Part shown: in pieces, positions 5,488-9,601 of the stretch
How positions within the stretch are numbered: the first letter of the stretch is position 1
How the letters are laid out: every line of letters begins with the position of its first letter
DNA from: an uncultured Clostridia bacterium
GTDB taxonomy: Bacteria; Bacillota; Clostridia; TANB77; CAG-508
Assembly (NCBI GenBank): GCA_934178475.1
Contig: CAKPQH010000018.1
Location: 1-9,601 of the forward strand
DNA: 9,601 bases
Reading direction: 5' to 3'
Translations under genes and position numbers: made by a program
The notes under the pieces: model-generated
Databases searched by the model: none
What the model saw: the letters and a program-made list of their open reading frames with translations, nothing else
Told to the model about the DNA's origin: nothing

Positions 5488-5505
5488 ATGATAAAATTAT
5501 GATAA
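5488..5505 (+). promoter_or_regulatory. tandem ATGATAA repeats upstream of the antitoxin gene
   Basis: ATGATAA occurs at 5488-5494 and 5499-5505, 11 bp apart, one helical turn, directly ahead of the antitoxin's GAGGAGG. A TTGAAA at 5468-5473 could be the -35 element. Antitoxins of this family repress their own promoter through short repeated sites, so this is a candidate operator, but AT-rich sequence makes such repeats easy to find by chance. Confidence 0.35.
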
Positions 5506-5529
5506 TTAAAAACGAGGAGGTAATTTGAT

Positions 5530-5817
5530 ATGATTAATATACGACCAGTATCAGATTTAAGAAATAAATATCCAGAGATTGAAGAATTAGTTTTAAAGGA
5601 AGATGAAGCTGTTTACTTAACAAAAAATGGTTATGGTTCAATGGTTGTCTTAAGTTTGGAAAAATATGCTAAATTAATTGGTGATAAGGAATACAAAGAA
5701 TATATTGAAAATGCATTAGATGAAGCAGACAAAGAAGCAGAAGATTCAAGCACTAAATATTATTCTCATGAAGAATTTAAACAAATAGCCAGGAGGATAA
5801 TAGATGGCGAAAATTAA
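5530..5817 (+). CDS. Phd/YefM-family antitoxin
   Basis: A 95-residue DNA-binding antitoxin. The N-terminal half (INIRPVSDLRNKYPEIEELV, then EAVYLTKNGYGSMVVLSLEKYAKL to about residue 50) is the Phd/YefM fold that dimerises and binds the operator. The acidic C-terminal part (DEADKEAEDSSTKYYSHEEF) is the flexible segment that would wrap the toxin. GAGGAGG stands 9 nt before the ATG. The stop codon lies 14 nt inside the toxin gene, the usual coupled arrangement in which the antitoxin comes first. Confidence 0.92.
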   Translation: MINIRPVSDLRNKYPEIEELVLKEDEAVYLTKNGYGSMVVLSLEKYAKLIGDKEYKEYIENALDEADKEAEDSSTKYYSHEEFKQIARRIIDGEN

Positions 5818-6118
5818 ATACACAATAAAATACGCAGATAAATTTATAAAACAGTTTAATAATATTTTAAAATATTTTATATATAAACTTCAAAATAAAA
5901 TTGTAGCAGAAAACTTTTATGATGAAGTAATTAAAGAAATAGAGAAGAGAAGTGAATGTTCTAAAAGTTTTGAAAAATATAATTCTATAAGAAAAAGAAA
6001 AAATACATATTATAGAATTTATGTGAAAAACTATACTATATTTTATACTGTGAAAGATAATGTAATGGAAATTAGAAGAATTTTATGTAGTAGAAGAAAT
6101 TTTGATGAATTAATATAA
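5804..6118 (+). CDS. RelE/ParE-superfamily toxin
   Basis: A 104-residue basic protein partnered with the antitoxin just upstream. The pattern fits the superfamily: an N-terminal strand (YTIKYADKFIKQFNNI), two helices, then YYRIYVKNYTIFYTVKDNVMEIRRIL, the strand block that carries the active surface, and an SRRNFDEL end. RelE members cut mRNA on the ribosome and ParE members poison gyrase; the sequence alone does not tell which applies. Start ATG is preceded by AGGAGG at 5791-5796. The gene seems intact. No terminator is obvious behind it. Confidence 0.9.
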   Translation: MAKIKYTIKYADKFIKQFNNILKYFIYKLQNKIVAENFYDEVIKEIEKRSECSKSFEKYNSIRKRKNTYYRIYVKNYTIFYTVKDNVMEIRRILCSRRNFDELI

Positions 6119-6196
6119 TTAACTAATCCAAAATATCTTTAGAATTTAATATAAAATTGATAGAAAAGTCTACTGATAGAAAATAAGTAGGAAACA

Positions 6197-6225
6197 TTGA
6201 CATATTTCGACTTTTTATATAAAAT
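6197..6225 (+). promoter_or_regulatory. promoter of mscL
   Basis: TTGACA (6197-6202), 17-bp spacer, TAAAAT (6220-6225); an overlapping TATAAA lies at 6218-6223 with a 15-bp spacer. The start point would be near 6232, very close to the AAGGAG at 6236-6241, so the leader is short. Confidence 0.65.
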
Positions 6226-6248
6226 ATTTAATATAAGGAGTTGAAAAT

Positions 6249-6779
6249 ATGGTAAAAGAATTCAAAAAGTTTGCAATGAAAGGTAATATAATGGATTTAG
6301 CCATTGGTGTTGTAATAGGAGGTGCCTTTCAATCAATAGTTAATTCTCTAGTAAAAGATATCATTATGCCAATAGTGTCATTGTTTACTGGAAAAATTGA
6401 TTTTAGTAATTTAAAAATAACAGTTGAGCATACATCTATTAATTATGGTAATTTTATAACCGCAGTTGTTAATTTCTTAATAATGGCCTTTACAATATTT
6501 TTGATGGTTAGATATATTAATAAAGCTGAAAAATTAAGAAAAAATTTTGAAAGTGAATTGACAACTAAATTTGAAGAGAAAACAGGAATAAAAAGAAAGA
6601 AGAAAAAGAAAAAAGAAGTAATAGAAGAGCCAGAAACAAAAATATGCCCATATTGTTATACTGAGATAAATTATAAAGCTACAAGATGTCCAAATTGTAC
6701 ATCTAAACTAGAAGTTGAGAAAAAAGAAGTAAAAAAAGAAGTTAATGAAGAAGATAAAAAAGAAGACACTACAGAATGA
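6249..6779 (+). CDS. mscL: large-conductance mechanosensitive channel with C-terminal zinc ribbon
   Basis: MscL is a pentameric inner-membrane channel that opens under membrane tension to release solutes during hypo-osmotic shock. The N-terminus FKKFAMKGNIMDLAIGVVIG is the family signature; TM1 covers about 15-42 and TM2 about 68-90, with a short periplasmic loop. Residues 93-120 form the Lys-rich cytoplasmic helix. Typical MscL ends near residue 130-140; this one continues with a CPYC (133-136) and CPNC (147-150) pair, a zinc-ribbon-like knuckle, then a Lys/Glu-rich tail to 176. AAGGAG precedes the start. I recall similar tails in other Firmicute MscLs; its job is unknown. The gene ends 9 bp from a convergent gene, with a shared hairpin. 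Confidence 0.95.
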   Translation: MVKEFKKFAMKGNIMDLAIGVVIGGAFQSIVNSLVKDIIMPIVSLFTGKIDFSNLKITVEHTSINYGNFITAVVNFLIMAFTIFLMVRYINKAEKLRKNFESELTTKFEEKTGIKRKKKKKKEVIEEPETKICPYCYTEINYKATRCPNCTSKLEVEKKEVKKEVNEEDKKEDTTE

Positions 6780-6790
6780 TGTAGTGTCTT
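6763..6790. terminator. hairpin shared by mscL and the pentapeptide gene
   Basis: AAGACACTACA (6763-6773) pairs with TGTAGTGTCTT (6780-6790), loop of 6 nt containing the mscL stop codon. On the minus strand it is followed by CTTTTTT, a good terminator for the pentapeptide gene. On the plus strand the tail is poor in T, so termination of mscL may be weaker. Both genes end inside the hairpin. Confidence 0.75.
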
Positions 6791-7439
6791 AATTTATGAT
6801 TATTCCAAGCATTTTTGAAAGTTCTATAGCTTGAAGAGTATTTACAGTTAAACCTTTTAACTCTGAAATTGGAATAGAAATGCCATCAATAATCGAATTA
6901 GAAAAATCTATACCTTTTAGGGTGGTTTTATAAAATTGACTTAATGTGAAATCACATTTATTAAAATAGGTATTTTCTAAAGTATTCATTTTTAGAGAAG
7001 AATTATTAAAAGATACTTCATTAAATAAAACATTTTTAGTTTCAAGTTCAGATAAATTTATATATGAGCAATTACATTTATTCATTTTAAAGTTATATAA
7101 GATACTTTCAGAAATATTTGCTCCTACTAATTTACAGTTGATAAATAAACATCTTGTTAAGTTGCAATTAGTGAAGTTTGAATTCGAAAAATCACAATTT
7201 TCAAATATTATATCTGTAAAGAAAGTTTTTTCAAAAGAGGAATTAGTAATACTGCAATTTAGAAATTTACAATTTGAAATTTCAATATTGTATAAATCTA
7301 AATTTGTAGATGATTGTTCTTCAAATAAGAAATACTTTATATTTTCTTCATTTGCTTGACAAGAAAGTAAAGTGAGTTCAAGTCTATCAGATTTTAGTTT
7401 TTCTAATAAAATGTTAGGTTTATTTATATTTATTTCCAT
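6789..7439 (-). CDS. pentapeptide-repeat protein
   Basis: A 216-residue protein with a right-handed quadrilateral beta-helix predicted from A(D/N)LxX-type repeats, here rich in F, N, C and S: clear from about residue 47 to 185, for example FENCDFSNSNFTNCNLTRCL (79-98). Members such as Qnr and MfpA mimic DNA and shield gyrase from quinolones, but most pentapeptide proteins have unknown roles and this one shows no Qnr-specific loop that I can point to. The end (ELKGLTVNTLQAIELSKMLG) resembles a tail shared by many Firmicute pentapeptide proteins. AAGGAG stands 8 nt before the ATG, and the gene has its own promoter. Confidence 0.88.
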   Translation of the reverse strand: MEININKPNILLEKLKSDRLELTLLSCQANEENIKYFLFEEQSSTNLDLYNIEISNCKFLNCSITNSSFEKTFFTDIIFENCDFSNSNFTNCNLTRCLFINCKLVGANISESILYNFKMNKCNCSYINLSELETKNVLFNEVSFNNSSLKMNTLENTYFNKCDFTLSQFYKTTLKGIDFSNSIIDGISIPISELKGLTVNTLQAIELSKMLGIIIN

Positions 7440-7459
7440 GTTTTTTCTCCTTGATAGGT

Positions 7460-7488
7460 ATTATAATATAGGAAAAATCTTTTTACAA
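7460..7488 (-). promoter_or_regulatory. promoter of the pentapeptide gene
   Basis: On the minus strand: TTGTAA (7488-7483), 17-bp spacer, perfect TATAAT (7465-7460), about 20 bp ahead of the start codon. It is back-to-back with the promoter of the transketolase gene. Confidence 0.75.
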
Positions 7489-7494
7489 TATTTA

Positions 7495-7523
7495 TTGATA
7501 TTTTATTTTTGATATAGTAGAAT
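7495..7523 (+). promoter_or_regulatory. promoter of the transketolase-SDR operon
   Basis: TTGATA (7495-7500), 17-bp spacer, TAGAAT (7518-7523). A perfect TATAAT at 7529-7534 lies closer to the gene but has no well-spaced -35 and would place the start inside the GAGAGG binding site. The -35 elements of this and the divergent promoter are only 6 bp apart. Confidence 0.65.
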
Positions 7524-7551
7524 ATGGGTATAATAAAAGAGAGGTAAAGTT

Positions 7552-8364
7552 ATGGAAATAAAAGAATTAGAAATTAAAGCAAATGAAATTAGAAAGAGTA
7601 TCGTAGAAGAGGTTTTTAGAGCTAAATCTGGACATCCGGGAGGTTCTCTTTCAATTGCTGATATTATGGCAGTTTTGTATTTTAGTGAGTTAAATATTGA
7701 TGAGAATAATCCTAAGTGGGATAAAAGAGATAGATTCGTTTTATCTAAAGGGCATTGCTCACCTGCATTATATGCTGCGTTAGCTGAAAGAGGTTTTTTT
7801 GAAAAAGAAAAGTTAAAAGAATTTAGAAATATAAATTCGTTAATGCAAGGACATCCTGATATGAATAAAGTACCTGGAGTAGATATGACAACAGGATCTT
7901 TAGGACAAGGTTTATCTGTTGCAAATGGTATGGCAATTTCAGCAAAATTAGATAATAAAGATTATAGAGTTTATTGTTTATTAGGAGATGGAGAAATAGA
8001 AGAAGGACAAGTGTGGGAAGCTGCAATGACTTCAAATAAATATAAATTAGATAATTTATGTGTAATAGTAGACAATAACAACTTACAAATTGATGGAACT
8101 ATTGAAGAAGTTATGAGTTCATATCCAATAGATGAAAAATTTAAAAGTTTTGGATTTAATGTAATAAATATTAATGGAAATAATATTGAAGAAATTTTAA
8201 AAGCATTTAAAGAGGCAAGAGAAGTCAAAGAAAGACCTACATGTATAGTTGCAAAAACAATAAAGGGAAAAGGTGTATCTTTTATGGAAAATAAAGTAGA
8301 GTGGCATGGAAAGGCACCAAATGAAGAGCAATATAATATTGCAATAAGTGAGTTATGTAGATAG
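7552..8364 (+). CDS. transketolase, N-terminal (thiamine-diphosphate binding) subunit
   Basis: Transketolase moves two-carbon units between sugar phosphates in the non-oxidative pentose phosphate pathway. This 270-residue protein matches only the N-terminal half of full-length enzymes (about 650 residues), as in split transketolases. Motifs: SGHPGGSLS (27-34), SKGHCSPALYAAL (65-77), TGSLGQGLSVANG (114-126), the thiamine-diphosphate motif GDGEIEEGQVWEA (145-157) closing with DNNN (174-177), and KTIKGKGVSFMEN near the end. In most genomes with the split form the C-terminal subunit gene follows directly; here a short-chain dehydrogenase follows after 8 bp. The partner must lie elsewhere. Start ATG preceded by GAGAGG. 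Confidence 0.93.
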   Translation: MEIKELEIKANEIRKSIVEEVFRAKSGHPGGSLSIADIMAVLYFSELNIDENNPKWDKRDRFVLSKGHCSPALYAALAERGFFEKEKLKEFRNINSLMQGHPDMNKVPGVDMTTGSLGQGLSVANGMAISAKLDNKDYRVYCLLGDGEIEEGQVWEAAMTSNKYKLDNLCVIVDNNNLQIDGTIEEVMSSYPIDEKFKSFGFNVININGNNIEEILKAFKEAREVKERPTCIVAKTIKGKGVSFMENKVEWHGKAPNEEQYNIAISELCR

Positions 8365-8372
8365 GGGGATAT

Positions 8373-9119
8373 ATGAGAGCATTAATTACAGGAGCGTCTT
8401 CAGGTATAGGAAGAGATATTGCAAGAGAACTTGCAAAAAAAGATTATGAACTTGTTTTGGTTGCAAGAGATGAAGAAAAATTAAAGGAGTTACAAAAGGA
8501 ATTAAGTGTAAAAACAACAATAATTTCAATGGATTTATCAATAGAAGAAAATTGTATTAATTTATATAAGAAAGAAAAAAATATAGATATATTAATAAAT
8601 AATGCTGGATTTGGCGTTTTTGGAGAGTTTGATAAAACAGATTTAGAGAAAGAATTAAATTTGATAAAAACAAATGTTACAGCTGTTCATATTTTAACAA
8701 AACTATATTTAAAAGATATGATAAAAGAAAATAAAGGAATAATTTTAAATGTATCTTCAATTGCCGGATTTATGCCTGGACCACTTATGGCAGCATATTA
8801 TTCATCAAAAGCATATGTACTTAGACTTTCAGAAGCTATAAAAGAAGAATTGAAAAAGGAAAAGTCTAAAGTTCAAATAAGTGTATTAACGCCAGGACCT
8901 GTAAATACAAATTTTAATAATGTTGCAGATGTTAAGTTTAATTTAAGTTCATTAAGTAGTGAATATGTGGCTAAATATACGGTAAATAAAATGTTAAAAG
9001 GAAAGTTTATTATTACACCAGGATTTACAATTAAACTTGCAAGATTTTTCACCAAAATAATTCCAAATTCTGTAATTGTTAAATTCGTTTATAAATCACA
9101 AGAAAGAAAAAGAGGATAA
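8373..9119 (+). CDS. short-chain dehydrogenase/reductase (classical SDR)
   Basis: An NAD(P)-dependent oxidoreductase of the classical SDR family, 248 residues. Motifs: cofactor loop TGASSGIG (6-13); ARDEEKL (31-37), where Arg32 hints at NADP preference; NNAG (76-79); Asn101; catalytic Ser129 in NVSSIAG; YxxxK with Tyr142 and Lys146; and PGPVNTNF (174-181). The C-terminal stretch (ITPGFTIKLARFFTKIIPN) resembles the DltE/YqjQ-like branch, sometimes loosely membrane attached. The substrate cannot be told from sequence. The gene starts 8 bp after the transketolase subunit with GGGGG as binding site and is almost surely cotranscribed with it. Confidence 0.92.
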   Translation: MRALITGASSGIGRDIARELAKKDYELVLVARDEEKLKELQKELSVKTTIISMDLSIEENCINLYKKEKNIDILINNAGFGVFGEFDKTDLEKELNLIKTNVTAVHILTKLYLKDMIKENKGIILNVSSIAGFMPGPLMAAYYSSKAYVLRLSEAIKEELKKEKSKVQISVLTPGPVNTNFNNVADVKFNLSSLSSEYVAKYTVNKMLKGKFIITPGFTIKLARFFTKIIPNSVIVKFVYKSQERKRG

Positions 9120-9208
9120 AGATAAATAGTATTAATATTAATTAATGTTACGAAATTATTATCAAAATTTTACAAAAAAAATACGATATTAAAAGATAAA
9201 AAAATTTA

Positions 9209-9237
9209 TTGACTTGCAAAACAAAATGTTATAAAAT
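9209..9237 (+). promoter_or_regulatory. promoter of the pilin-like gene
   Basis: TTGACT (9209-9214), 17-bp spacer, TAAAAT (9232-9237), with an overlapping TATAAA at 9230-9235. The start would be near 9244, giving a leader of about 70 nt. The gap 9120-9208 is very AT-rich and shows no clear terminator for the preceding operon. Confidence 0.6.
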
Positions 9238-9314
9238 TAAAATAAAAAATTGGAAATATAGCTTAGAAAAATAGAGTAAGCATATATAAAATTAAAACAA
9301 AGGAGAAACAAAAA

Positions 9315-9601
9315 ATGAAAAGAGATTTTAAAGGTATTACATTAATAGCATTAGTGATAACAATAATAGTATTGTTAGTAATTGCTGGAACAAGTATTAA
9401 TATGATAACATCACAAGATGGAATATTAAATAAGGCAATTAATGCTAAAAGAGCAAACGAAGAGGCTGCTAAAAGAGAACAAAGACAACTTGCTGAATTA
9501 AATGAATTAATATCAAATAATGGGGAAGCAAGTTTAGTAGGGTATGATGAAGAGAAAAAAACAAATAGTCCAAGGATAACAGGAAGTACATCAGAAGAGA
9601 C
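9315..9601 (+). CDS. pilin-like (type IV prepilin N-terminus) secreted or surface protein, 5' part
   Basis: Ninety-five codons are visible and the frame is open at the window edge. The start MKRDFKGITLIALVITIIVLL is a type IV prepilin leader: a short basic stretch, Gly7 before the expected prepilin-peptidase cut, then a hydrophobic helix to about residue 27. The Glu usual at position 5 of the mature protein is absent (Ala), as in pseudopilin-like surface proteins common in gut Clostridia. After the helix comes SQDGILNKAINAKRANEEAA, a helical stretch typical of this group, and then a Ser/Thr/Lys-rich segment. AAGGAG lies about 10 nt before the ATG. The rest of the protein, which would tell its role, is beyond the window. 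Confidence 0.85.
   Translation, partial: MKRDFKGITLIALVITIIVLLVIAGTSINMITSQDGILNKAINAKRANEEAAKREQRQLAELNELISNNGEASLVGYDEEKKTNSPRITGSTSEE

Noticed and set aside
7138..7359. Plus-strand open frame of 73 codons
   Set aside because: Antisense to the repeated sequence of the pentapeptide gene; the repeat pattern itself keeps the frame open.
7823..8228. Two minus-strand open frames inside the transketolase gene
   Set aside because: Antisense shadows; the plus strand carries clear thiamine-diphosphate motifs.
8873..9055. Minus-strand open frame inside the SDR gene
   Set aside because: Antisense shadow without a ribosome binding site.

Overview
The window is AT-rich with short intergenic gaps, strong purine-rich ribosome binding sites (AGGAGG type) and standard stop codons: TGA ends genes and Trp is TGG. 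This, with gene content such as an M14 gamma-D-glutamyl-peptidase carrying a peptidoglycan-binding domain, an MscL with a zinc-ribbon tail and a pilin-like KGITLIALVITII leader, points to a low-GC Firmicute, most likely an uncultured gut clostridium. The species assignment is inference; nothing here looks like phage structural or integration genes.

The left 3 kb is a diversity-generating retroelement (DGR). Bases 2-151 are the 3' end of a target gene (plus strand) whose C-terminus is a C-type-lectin/FGE-like variable domain ending in GFRPVVVL. Its variable repeat (VR, 23-156) is matched 130 bp downstream by a template repeat (TR, 287-420). Over 134 aligned bases the two differ at 8 positions, and every one is an adenine in the TR. 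Facing them on the minus strand is an operon of three overlapping genes: a small MutS-domain-I-like protein (2499-2071), the accessory protein Avd (2078-1713) and the DGR reverse transcriptase (1728-634). TR and RT are therefore convergent, separated by a bidirectional terminator at 597-634, so the TR RNA must come from a plus-strand transcript of its own or from read-through of the target gene. Between TR and terminator lies a potentially structured RNA segment. Upstream of the operon is a small XRE-type regulator gene (2920-2681), and the gap between them holds four copies of a 16-18 bp motif arranged symmetrically (two forward, two reverse), which is a candidate operator.

The middle holds a two-gene alkylation-repair operon (Ogt-type methyltransferase and 3-methyladenine glycosylase I, 3101-4192), a convergent M14 peptidase (5390-4254), and a Phd/YefM-RelE/ParE type toxin-antitoxin pair (5530-6118).

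The right part holds mscL with a C-terminal zinc ribbon (6249-6779), a convergent pentapeptide-repeat protein (7439-6789), an N-terminal half transketolase with a short-chain dehydrogenase right behind it (7552-9119), and the start of a pilin-like secreted or surface protein that runs off the window (9315 onward).

Working model: the regulator controls the MutS-like-Avd-RT operon; RT and Avd copy the TR RNA with adenine-directed errors; the cDNA replaces VR, rewriting about seven codons of a ligand-binding surface on the target protein. The other genes look like ordinary chromosomal neighbours.
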